From: Lachnospiraceae bacterium UBA3814
Lineage (GTDB): Bacteria; Bacillota; Clostridia; Lachnospirales; Lachnospiraceae
Direction: 5' to 3'
Length of the DNA: 17,895 nucleotides
Assembly: GCA_002368575.1 (NCBI GenBank)
Contig: DFEA01000074.1
Span: forward strand, 519-18,413
Part shown: positions 7,321 to 13,631 of the stretch, one piece after another
Layout of the letters: every line of letters begins with the position of its first letter
How positions within the stretch are numbered: the first letter of the stretch is position 1
Notes under the pieces: generated by a model
Database searches by the model: none
Seen by the model: the letters and a program-made list of their open reading frames with translations, nothing else
Told to the model about the DNA's origin: nothing
Position numbers and translations under genes: made by a program

Positions 7321-7415
7321 ACCCGGATGCCGTGTTCTGCGCGGCGCCAATGAATTACAGGAAATGACAGAGCCCGTTTTACTTTGATGTTTCCTGCGAT
7401 ATGTGCAGGCTGATA

Positions 7416-7442
7416 AGAGGATGCCGGTTTCCGGCATCCTCT
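7416..7442 (+). other. Strong hairpin between livJ and livH
   Basis: AGAGGATGCCGG (7416-7427), loop TTT, CCGGCATCCTCT (7431-7442): a perfect 12-bp stem, followed by AAGTCTAC rather than a T-run. A weaker stem (CCTGC 7393-7397, GCAGG 7405-7409) precedes it. Sitting between the binding-protein gene and the permease genes, it probably acts as a 3'-end stabiliser or partial terminator that keeps livJ mRNA in excess over livHMGF. This role is inferred from other ABC operons. Confidence 0.65.
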
Positions 7443-7539
7443 AAGTCTACATCGATTCGTTTACGTCATGATGTCGGAGTCAGAAGCGTCATGGAGCTTA
7501 TGCCCGATTTCATATCATATCTTTGACCGGAGAGGACTC

Positions 7540-8427
7540 ATGTTAAATTTTCTGACGTATTTTGTCAACGGAATAAGCCTTGGAAGTATATATGCCATCA
7601 TAGCCCTTGGTTATACCATGGTGTACGGAATTGCCAAAATGCTTAATTTTGCCCATGGTGATGTTATCATGATAGGCTCCTATATCATCTATACCTCCAT
7701 GGTGACCTGGGGGCTTGATCCGCTGCTTTCGATAGTCATCGCGGCGGCAGGCTGTACGGTCCTCGGGATAGTTACCGAAAAGGTCGCCTATAAGCCTTTA
7801 AGAGGAGCAGCCTCCTCCCTTGCGGTACTCATTACCGCTATCGGGGTAAGCTATCTTTTACAGAATCTCGCGCTGCTTATATTTACCGCAAATCCCAAAT
7901 CCTTCTCATCTGTGGTGAGCTGGGACGGAATATCGCTGGCAGGCGGGGAGCTTAAGATCCAGGGCGTTACTATCATTACCATAATTACAAGCCTGATCGT
8001 CCTGCTTGCTCTTCAGACCTTCATAAAGAAAACAAAGCAGGGACAGGCCATGGTGGCGGTATCTGAGGACAAGGGCGCGGCTGCCCTGATGGGTATAAAC
8101 GTCAACAAGACCATTTCGCTTACCTTTGCCATAGGCTCGGGGCTTGCGGCCATAGCGGGTGCGCTGTTATGCTCCGCATACCCTAACCTGACTCCGTATA
8201 CGGGGGCGATGCCCGGGATCAAGGCCTTTGTGGCAGCGGTACTGGGGGGGATCGGTTCCATACCCGGCGCAATGATCGGCGGACTGCTGCTTGGCATCAT
8301 CGAAAGCCTGAGCAAGAGGTACATTTCGACGCAGCTTTCCGATGCCATAGTTTTTTCCATTCTGATAATTGTTCTCCTGGTGCGTCCGACAGGACTTCTC
8401 GGGAAAAAGGTACAGGAAAAGGTATGA
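7540..8427 (+). CDS. livH: Branched-chain amino acid ABC transporter permease LivH
   Basis: One of the two membrane subunits that form the import channel. Start set at ATG 7540, with GGAGAGG at 7529-7535, giving 295 residues beginning MLNFLTYFVNGISLGSIYAIIALGYTMVYG. The frame is open back to 7468, but that extension has no ribosome site and is not membrane-like. Family signatures are clear: N-terminal NGISLGSIYAIIALGYTMVYGIAKMLNFAHGD, a central loop with GQAMVAVSEDKGAAALMGINV (the EAA-type contact for the ATPases), and PGIKAFVAAVLGGIGSIPGAMIGGLLLGIIE near the C-terminus. Roughly eight hydrophobic helices. It lies 7 bases from livM and is surely co-transcribed with livMGF. Confidence 0.95.
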   Translation: MLNFLTYFVNGISLGSIYAIIALGYTMVYGIAKMLNFAHGDVIMIGSYIIYTSMVTWGLDPLLSIVIAAAGCTVLGIVTEKVAYKPLRGAASSLAVLITAIGVSYLLQNLALLIFTANPKSFSSVVSWDGISLAGGELKIQGVTIITIITSLIVLLALQTFIKKTKQGQAMVAVSEDKGAAALMGINVNKTISLTFAIGSGLAAIAGALLCSAYPNLTPYTGAMPGIKAFVAAVLGGIGSIPGAMIGGLLLGIIESLSKRYISTQLSDAIVFSILIIVLLVRPTGLLGKKVQEKV

Positions 8428-8434
8428 GGGTATT

Positions 8435-9499
8435 ATGAAATTTACAAAACAGACAAAACGGGATCTTTATACCTGCGTGATGGTGATCCTGTTCTATGTG
8501 GTGATACAGGTACTGGATAAGGCGGGAGTGCTTTCTTTCCATATTAAGGGGCTGCTGGTCCCGCTGTGCTATTATTCGATAGCCGCGGTCGCGCTCAACC
8601 TCGTGGTAGGGATACTGGGTGATCTGAGCCTGGGTCATGCAGGCTTTATGTGTGTGGGAGCCTTCAGCGCTTCGCTTTTTTCGGTGGCGGTTAAGGAGAG
8701 CGGGATGCCGGCAGGGCTCAGGTTCCTTACGGCGCTTATCATCGGAACTCTTATGGCGGCGCTCTTTGGCTTCCTTATAGGCATACCGGTCCTCCGTCTC
8801 AACGGAGACTATCTGGCCATAGTCACCCTGGCCTTTGGCGAGATAATTAAAAATTTCCTTGCGGCGGTGTATCTGGGATATGACGAGGAGGGGCTCCATG
8901 TGGCCTTCAAAAGCTTTCAGCTTAAGGGGGAGGGCAAAATGCTCATAAACGGAGCCATGGGGATACAGGGTACGCCGACGGATTCCACCTTTACGATATC
9001 GATCGTCATCCTGCTGCTTGCGCTTTTTGCCATCCAGAACCTGGTGAATTCAAGAGCCGGAAGAGCCATTATGGCAATAAGGGACAACAGGATAGCGGCA
9101 GAGGCGGTGGGGATCAACATAACGAAATACAAGATGCTGGCGTTTACGGTATCGGCTGCCATTGCGGGAACTGCGGGAGTCCTCTTTTCCCATAATACCT
9201 CCACCCTGACCGCCTCCAGCACCTACTTCGGATATAATGTATCGATACTCATACTTGTGTACGTGGTCTTAGGGGGCATAGGCAATATAAGGGGCAGCAT
9301 TATCGCGACCGCCATCCTCTATATCCTGCCGGAGCTGCTGAGGGGCTTAAACAGCTACCGTATGCTGATCTATTCCATAGTGCTTATCGTCATAATGCTT
9401 ATCAACTGGGCGCCTGCTGCCATAGCCTTCCGTGAGAGATACGGGATACGGGCCTTTATCGGGCGGAAACGCGAGAACAGCGGTAAGGAGGTGAGCTGA
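8435..9499 (+). CDS. livM: Branched-chain amino acid ABC transporter permease LivM
   Basis: Second membrane subunit of the importer, partner of LivH. Start ATG 8435, 7 bases past the livH stop, gives 354 residues starting MKFTKQTKRDLYTCVMVILFYVV; an upstream in-frame start at 8369 would overlap livH and lacks a ribosome site. The site used (TGAGGG, 8425-8430) overlaps the livH stop, suggesting translational coupling. Family motifs: LNLVVGILGDLSLGHAGFMCVGAF, RLNGDYLAIVTLAFGEI, the cytosolic ATPase-contact loop SRAGRAIMAIRDNRIAAEAVGIN, and LVYVVLGGIGNIRGSIIATAILYILPE. About nine hydrophobic segments, then a basic tail (RERYGIRAFIGRKREN). livG starts 1 base after the stop. Confidence 0.95.
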   Translation: MKFTKQTKRDLYTCVMVILFYVVIQVLDKAGVLSFHIKGLLVPLCYYSIAAVALNLVVGILGDLSLGHAGFMCVGAFSASLFSVAVKESGMPAGLRFLTALIIGTLMAALFGFLIGIPVLRLNGDYLAIVTLAFGEIIKNFLAAVYLGYDEEGLHVAFKSFQLKGEGKMLINGAMGIQGTPTDSTFTISIVILLLALFAIQNLVNSRAGRAIMAIRDNRIAAEAVGINITKYKMLAFTVSAAIAGTAGVLFSHNTSTLTASSTYFGYNVSILILVYVVLGGIGNIRGSIIATAILYILPELLRGLNSYRMLIYSIVLIVIMLINWAPAAIAFRERYGIRAFIGRKRENSGKEVS

Positions 9500-9500
9500 T

Positions 9501-10259
9501 ATGTGCGCCATGCTTTCTGTCAATAATTTAAGCATCTCCTTTGGTGGCCTGAGGGCCGTTGATGATTTTAATATTGAGATAGAAAAGGGAGAGCTCTACG
9601 GGCTCATAGGGCCCAACGGCGCCGGTAAGACGACGGTCTTTAATCTTCTCACCGGTGTATACAGGCCCGATGAGGGAAGGATATTTCTTGAGGACAGGAA
9701 TATTACGGGGCTTGATACCGTTGAGATAAACAAGGCGGGGATCGCCAGGACCTTTCAGAATATCAGGCTTTTCAAGGATCTTTCGGTCCTTGACAATGTA
9801 AAGATTGGTTTACATAATATTTTCACCTACCCGACGATATCGGGAATACTGAGGCTTTCGTCCTATTTCAGGATAGAAAAGGAGATGGATGAGAGGGCAC
9901 TTGAGCTTCTGAAGGTATTTGATCTGGAAAAGGAAAAGGATTCCTTTGCAAAAAACCTTCCCTACGGCAAGCAGCGCAAGCTTGAGATCGCGAGGGCTCT
10001 GGCCACAGGGCCGAAGCTTCTTCTGCTTGATGAACCCGCTGCCGGGATGAACCCTAACGAAACAGGAGAGCTCATGGATACGATCCGTTTTGTGAGGGAT
10101 GAATTTGATATGACTATATTACTGATAGAGCATGATATGAAGCTGGTATCCGGAATATGCGAGAAGCTTAGCGTGCTTAACTTCGGGTCCGTACTGAGCC
10201 GGGGGAAGACCAGCGAGGTGCTTAACGACCCGGAGGTCATTGCAGCATATCTGGGTTAG
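9501..10259 (+). CDS. livG: Branched-chain amino acid ABC transporter ATP-binding protein LivG
   Basis: Cytosolic ATPase driving uptake, paired with LivF. 252 residues from ATG 9501, with AAGGAGG at 9485-9491; ATG 9510 (MLSVNNL) is a possible alternative closer to the family start. Walker A GPNGAGKT at 37-44, Q-loop in ARTFQNIRLF, a signature of the LivG type (LPYGKQRKLEIARAL, YGKQR 155-159, instead of SGGQ), Walker B LLLLDEP with D177-E178, then AAGMNPNE and the H-loop IEHDMKLV. The extra helical insert after the Q-loop (IGLHNIFTYPTISGILRL) is typical of LivG. It starts one base after livM ends; livF begins 22 bases downstream. Confidence 0.95.
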   Translation: MCAMLSVNNLSISFGGLRAVDDFNIEIEKGELYGLIGPNGAGKTTVFNLLTGVYRPDEGRIFLEDRNITGLDTVEINKAGIARTFQNIRLFKDLSVLDNVKIGLHNIFTYPTISGILRLSSYFRIEKEMDERALELLKVFDLEKEKDSFAKNLPYGKQRKLEIARALATGPKLLLLDEPAAGMNPNETGELMDTIRFVRDEFDMTILLIEHDMKLVSGICEKLSVLNFGSVLSRGKTSEVLNDPEVIAAYLG

Positions 10260-10281
10260 CTTTGGGAGTGAGGAAGATCTG

Positions 10282-10986
10282 ATGCTTGAGATAAAGGATT
10301 TGGAAGTCAGCTATGGAATGATAAAGGCTCTTAAGGGGATCAGCTTCAGGGTAGACGAGGGAGAGGTCATAGCTCTTATAGGAGCCAATGGGGCGGGAAA
10401 GACCACAGCGCTTCATACCATCACCGGCCTGCTTCCGGCTGAGTCGGGTTCCATAAGGTTTGACGGAGTTGAGCTCACAAAGGTTCCGGCTCACAAAATA
10501 GTTGCAATGGGAATGGCCCATGTTCCGGAGGGCAGGAGGGTATTTGCCAATCTCTCGGTACTGCAGAATCTCAGGATGGGAGCCTATACGAGAAGCGACA
10601 GGGACGAGATCAGCAGGAACCTTGAGATGGTGTTTTCCCGGTTCCCAAGGCTTAAGGAAAGGCAGAACCAGCTTTCGGGGACTCTGTCGGGAGGGGAGCA
10701 GCAGATGCTTGCCATGGGCAGGGCTCTTATGAGCAGCCCGAAGATCATCCTGATGGACGAGCCTTCGATGGGACTGTCGCCCATACTGGTAAATGAGATA
10801 TTTGATATAATCGAAAAGGTAAAGGCGGACGGGACTACTGTACTGCTTGTGGAGCAGAACGCCAAAAAGGCCCTGTCAATTTCCGACAGGGGCTATGTGC
10901 TCGAGACAGGCAGGATAGTGCTTGAGGGGAAGGCCTCTGAGCTCCTGAACAACGAGCAGATAAGGAAAGCGTATCTGGGTGAATAA
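10282..10986 (+). CDS. livF: Branched-chain amino acid ABC transporter ATP-binding protein LivF
   Basis: Second ATPase of the LIV-type importer. Start ATG 10282 (MLEIKDLEVSYGMIKALKGISF) with GAGG at 10270-10273; the open frame continues back to 10240 into livG but shows no homology there. 234 residues, close to E. coli LivF. Walker A GANGAGKT (34-41), Q-loop region with HVPEGRRVFANLSVLQNLRMG, canonical signature LSGGEQ (135-140), Walker B ILMDEP (156-161), LGLSP-type D-loop (MGLSPILV) and VEQNAKKAL in place of the His-loop, as usual for LivF. Last gene of the transporter; the next gene starts 28 bases later, probably on the same transcript. Confidence 0.95.
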   Translation: MLEIKDLEVSYGMIKALKGISFRVDEGEVIALIGANGAGKTTALHTITGLLPAESGSIRFDGVELTKVPAHKIVAMGMAHVPEGRRVFANLSVLQNLRMGAYTRSDRDEISRNLEMVFSRFPRLKERQNQLSGTLSGGEQQMLAMGRALMSSPKIILMDEPSMGLSPILVNEIFDIIEKVKADGTTVLLVEQNAKKALSISDRGYVLETGRIVLEGKASELLNNEQIRKAYLGE

Positions 10987-11014
10987 GAAAGGAAACATAC
11001 CGGGAGGGTTACAG

Positions 11015-11659
11015 GTGTCGGATAATAAAATAGTGATCACGATCTCAAGAATGTACGGAAGCGGAGGGAGAACAGTAGCCGGAATGTTATCGGAAAGGCT
11101 TGGTATTCCCTTTTATGACAAGGATCTTGTCAGGCTTGCTTCAGAGGATTCGGGTATCAATGAGGCTCTTTTTGTAAATGCGGATGAGAAGGTCAGGAAT
11201 TCGAAGATATTCAGGATCGCAAAGAGTGTTTACAACGGTGAGATAATTCCTCCCGAGTCAAAGGACTTTACCTCTAACAGGAATCTTTTCAATTTTCAGG
11301 CAAAGATCATAAAGAAGCTTGCGGAGACCGAAAGCTGTGTCATAGTAGGCAGATGTGCCGAATATGTGCTTAAGGACTATGATAATGTCCTTTCCGTGCT
11401 GATCCATGCCCCGCTTGATTTCTGCTATGAAAAGGCTGCAGAGAAGGTGAGCCTTACAGGCAGGGAGCTTGAGGACTATGTCAACAGGATAAACAGACAG
11501 AAGGAGGAGTATCATATGTTTTATACCGGGAGACCCTGGTATGACGCGAGAAACTATGATCTGTGCTTTGACAGCTCAAAGCTGGGGTTTGAAAGATGCG
11601 TAGAGGAGATTATTTCATATATGGGTGTGAGATTTCTTACCCGGGGTGAGGAAGTTTGA
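11015..11659 (+). CDS. Cytidylate kinase-like family protein (P-loop kinase fold)
   Basis: Belongs to the family annotated as 'cytidylate kinase-like' (Pfam Cytidylate_kin2), common in Lachnospiraceae; its substrate is not established. Start chosen at GTG 11015, with GGGAGGG at 11002-11008, giving 214 residues beginning (V/M)SDNKIVITISRMYGSGGRTVAGML. A longer frame from GTG 10979 overlaps livF and is less likely. The phosphate-binding loop is YGSGGRTV (14-21): an Arg stands where Walker A has the essential Lys, as is usual for this family. Further motifs: PFYDKDLV, CVIVGRCAEYVL and the LID-like R-rich segment RINRQKEEYHMFYTGRPWYDARNYDLCFDSS, which is strongly conserved in the family. It follows livF closely and may be read from the same promoter. 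Whether it phosphorylates CMP is uncertain. Confidence 0.85.
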   Translation: MSDNKIVITISRMYGSGGRTVAGMLSERLGIPFYDKDLVRLASEDSGINEALFVNADEKVRNSKIFRIAKSVYNGEIIPPESKDFTSNRNLFNFQAKIIKKLAETESCVIVGRCAEYVLKDYDNVLSVLIHAPLDFCYEKAAEKVSLTGRELEDYVNRINRQKEEYHMFYTGRPWYDARNYDLCFDSSKLGFERCVEEIISYMGVRFLTRGEEV

Positions 11660-11677
11660 AAGTAAACTTTCAAACTT
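11652..11677 (+). other. Perfect hairpin overlapping the stop codon of the kinase-like gene
   Basis: AAGTTTGAAAG (11652-11662), loop TAAA, CTTTCAAACTT (11667-11677): an 11-bp perfect stem that includes the TGA stop (11657-11659). No T-run follows (GATTGGCG). The TAAA loop matches those of the hairpins before ilvD. It could be a 3'-end structure or a weak terminator. Confidence 0.65.
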
Positions 11678-11684
11678 GATTGGC

Positions 11685-11727
11685 GTGTCAGATACGAGCT
11701 CAAGTAAACTCGGCACGTGCCTGACAC
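11685..11727 (+). other. Second hairpin, upstream of the 17-codon ORF and MATE gene
   Basis: GTGTCAG (11685-11691) pairs perfectly with CTGACAC (11721-11727). Inside, GAG and CTC (either side of CTCAAGTAAACTC) and the palindrome GCACGTGC could form further pairs. The right arm ends two bases before a ribosome site (GGAGG 11729-11733), so folding could influence translation of what follows. Confidence 0.55.
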
Positions 11728-11739
11728 TGGAGGACAAAA

Positions 11740-11793
11740 ATGAAAAGATCAAAGGTAAACCGGGTGATAAAGGATATGGAGGAGCATTCCTGA
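11740..11793 (+). other. 17-codon ORF: possible leader peptide or relic of a sugar isomerase gene
   Basis: ATG 11740 is preceded by a well-spaced ribosome site (GGAGG 11729-11733) and encodes MKRSKVNRVIKDMEEHS before TGA. The ATG of the MATE gene follows 4 bases later, close enough for translational coupling. The peptide resembles the N-terminus of D-lyxose/D-mannose isomerases, which as I recall begin MKRSxxNxxI. It may therefore be the broken start of such a gene whose remainder has been deleted. A leader peptide is the alternative. Its own codons carry the MATE ribosome site (GGAGGAG 11778-11784), so translating this ORF would affect initiation there. Confidence 0.45.
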
Positions 11794-11797
11794 TCAT

Positions 11798-13153
11798 ATG
11801 AAGATAAAGAGAGCCAGAGCGGGGTTTTACCGTAACCTCTTTACGCTGGTCTTACCAATTGTGATACAGAACCTGATCGCATCCGCTGTTAGTATGGCGG
11901 ATGTTGTCATGCTGGGACGCGTGGACCAGACCTCCCTTGCAGCCTCGTCCCTTGCGGGTCAGGTACAGTTTTTGCTGTACGTGGTCTATTTCGGAGTGGC
12001 TTCGGCGGTCACCATTCTTGCTACCCAGTACTGGGGAAAGGGAGACAGCGTTACCGTTTCTAATATTTTTGCTCTGGGTCTTATCATTTCGGCAGCATTT
12101 TCTACGCTCGCCGCGGTCCTGGCCCTTGCGGTGCCGGACTTTGTGATAGGGATATGGACAAACGTTCCCGAGCTTAAGGCGGCGGGAGCAGCCTATCTGC
12201 GCTATGTGGCCTTATCCTATTTTTTTGCCGGTATCATCGAGCCCTACCTTGCAATAATAAAAAGCTGTGAAAGAGTGAAGCTTGCAACCCTTCTTTCTGT
12301 CGCAACGCTTTTGATGAACATCATATTGAACGCAGTGCTCATCTTCGGGCTGTTTTCCCTTCCCGCAATGGGAATAAGGGGTGCGGCTCTTGCCACGACC
12401 CTGTCAAGAGGGGCTGAGCTTATGGCCTGTGCGGTGGACTTTACGAGACAGAGGATAATGCCGGTGAGCCTTAAGGTCATTTTTGACATTCCGGCAAAGC
12501 TTATAAGGGATTTTGCCAGATATTCCCTTCCGGCCTTTATAAATGATGCCATGTGGGGACTGGCCTTTAATATGAACTCGGTCATCATGGGGCATCTGGG
12601 CTCCGATATAGTGGCGGCTAATTCCGTAGTTACCGTGGCAAGAGATCTGGTAACCACGGTGGGCATTGGTATAGCGGCGGGTTCCTCCATACTTTTAGGC
12701 AAGGAGATAGGAGAGGGCAGGCTTGAAAGGGCAAAGGAGGACGCAGACTCGGTGCTTTGGCTGTCCTTTAAAATAAGCCTTCTGCAGGGAGCTGTCCTGT
12801 TTATTATAAGCCCGTTCATTCCGGGTTTTGTCAGGATATCCCAGACGGCAGCCTGGTATCTCAGGGTAATGTTGTATATCAGCGTTATTTATCAGGTGGG
12901 ACAGATCATCAATACTGTTCTTATAGCAAGTCTTTTCAGATGCGGCGGTGATTCCCGCTACGGAATGATCTTAGACATCATAAGTATGTGGGGAGTTTCG
13001 GTCCCTCTCGGCCTGATAAGCGCCTTTGTGCTTAAGCTTCCGCCCTTGTGGGTATATGTGCTCATGTGTACCGATGAATTCGTCAAGATGCCCTTTGCCA
13101 TCCGGCATTTCAAAAAGGGCGGCTGGATAAAGAATATTACAAGGGATATGTAG
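11798..13153 (+). CDS. MATE family efflux transporter
   Basis: Multidrug and toxic-compound extrusion family: a cation-coupled (Na+ or H+) exporter in the cytoplasmic membrane; its substrate is unknown. 451 residues, normal for the family, with two homologous halves of about six helices. Characteristic sequences: N-terminal FTLVLPIVIQNLIASAVSMADVVMLGRVDQTSLAASSLAGQ, ATQYWGKGD, then YLRYVALSYFFAGIIEP and, in the second half, YSLPAFINDAMWGLAFNMNSVIMGHLGSDIVAANSV and GIAAGSSILLGKEIGEG. The C-terminus is short and basic. Start ATG 11798; the best ribosome site (GGAGGAG 11778-11784) is 13 bases away and lies in the preceding 17-codon ORF. No transcriptional regulator is adjacent, so an antibiotic-resistance role should not be assumed. 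Confidence 0.93.
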   Translation: MKIKRARAGFYRNLFTLVLPIVIQNLIASAVSMADVVMLGRVDQTSLAASSLAGQVQFLLYVVYFGVASAVTILATQYWGKGDSVTVSNIFALGLIISAAFSTLAAVLALAVPDFVIGIWTNVPELKAAGAAYLRYVALSYFFAGIIEPYLAIIKSCERVKLATLLSVATLLMNIILNAVLIFGLFSLPAMGIRGAALATTLSRGAELMACAVDFTRQRIMPVSLKVIFDIPAKLIRDFARYSLPAFINDAMWGLAFNMNSVIMGHLGSDIVAANSVVTVARDLVTTVGIGIAAGSSILLGKEIGEGRLERAKEDADSVLWLSFKISLLQGAVLFIISPFIPGFVRISQTAAWYLRVMLYISVIYQVGQIINTVLIASLFRCGGDSRYGMILDIISMWGVSVPLGLISAFVLKLPPLWVYVLMCTDEFVKMPFAIRHFKKGGWIKNITRDM

Positions 13154-13204
13154 GTAAATGAAGTTAATTCCATTGTAATAATGTGATAAAAGGAGAGCAG
13201 TGAA

Positions 13205-13474
13205 ATGAACGTTGAAGACAGAAAATTCCTGGACAGGATCAATAAATACGCGGAGAAGGTGCTTGGGGACATCGATCCCCAGAAGACGCCTGTTTCCCTT
13301 CAGCTTGAAAAGCTGAAGCCTGAAATGGAGCGGATAGCAGGGGAAACCGGCGAAGCCCTGGACGATATATTTATTCGTTATATGGACCTTGCCAGTGAAG
13401 CCGGAGCCGAAGCGGAAAGGAAGCTTAAGGAGGAGCTGGGACCGGATCTGGACCTGGATCTGGGTGGCGAGTAA
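13205..13474 (+). CDS. Small acidic helical protein of unknown function
   Basis: I do not recognise this gene. It encodes 89 residues (MNVEDRKFLDRINKYAEKVLGD...) from ATG 13205 with a good ribosome site (AAGGAGAG, 13191-13198) 51 bases after the MATE stop. The sequence is rich in Glu, Asp, Lys and Ala, has no membrane segment or Cys, and looks mostly alpha-helical: a middle amphipathic stretch (about 30-70) and an acidic tail ending DLDLDLGGE. It could be a small cytosolic partner protein. Codon use matches its neighbours. It is the last rightward gene before the convergent serCA pair. Confidence 0.75.
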   Translation: MNVEDRKFLDRINKYAEKVLGDIDPQKTPVSLQLEKLKPEMERIAGETGEALDDIFIRYMDLASEAGAEAERKLKEELGPDLDLDLGGE

Positions 13475-13490
13475 AGTGCCGAATAAATGC

Positions 13491-13509
13491 GGGGCGCCGA
13501 AAGCGCCCT
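13491..13509 (+). terminator. Possible terminator after the small acidic gene
   Basis: GGGCGC (13492-13497), loop CGAAA, GCGCCC (13503-13508), plus a flanking G-T wobble: a compact GC-rich stem 17 bases after the stop codon. The following TGTCTGTCGTTAGTTTG is only moderately T-rich, so it is a weak candidate on the plus strand. Confidence 0.5.
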
Positions 13510-13520
13510 GTCTGTCGTTA

Positions 13521-13586
13521 GTTTGCATCGATGACTTATAGTAAACACAATTATTTATTGCGTTCACTATAAGCTTCGATGCAAGC
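13521..13586 (-). repeat. Long inverted repeat, second copy of the TATAGTAAAC element
   Basis: The inner arms CTTATAGTAAAC (13535-13546) and GTTCACTATAAG (13562-13573) repeat the arms of the element before livJ, including its single A-C mismatch (G-U on the minus strand, the strand of serA). Outer arms TTGCATCGA (13523-13531) and TCGATGCAA (13576-13584) extend the stem across a small internal loop. It sits in the convergent gap between the small acidic gene and serA and could form the 3' end of the serCA transcript. Confidence 0.75.
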
Positions 13587-13631
13587 TTAAGCTGCTGAAA
13601 TGAACTATCCGGCAATAGTCCCGGGGGCTTC

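Noticed and set aside
7340..7370. GCGCCAAT followed by GGAAATGA after livJ, as a rearranged copy of the leader repeat
   Set aside because: Only about eight bases match at each end, one in inverted orientation, and the distinctive CCG and hairpin are absent. Probably chance.
7468..7539. N-terminal extension of livH from ATG 7468
   Set aside because: No ribosome site, polar sequence unlike the family; ATG 7540 gives the normal LivH start and length.
11798..13153. MATE gene as an antibiotic-resistance determinant on a mobile element
   Set aside because: No integrase, transposase, att-like repeats or shift in codon use; MATE genes are common housekeeping members of clostridial chromosomes.
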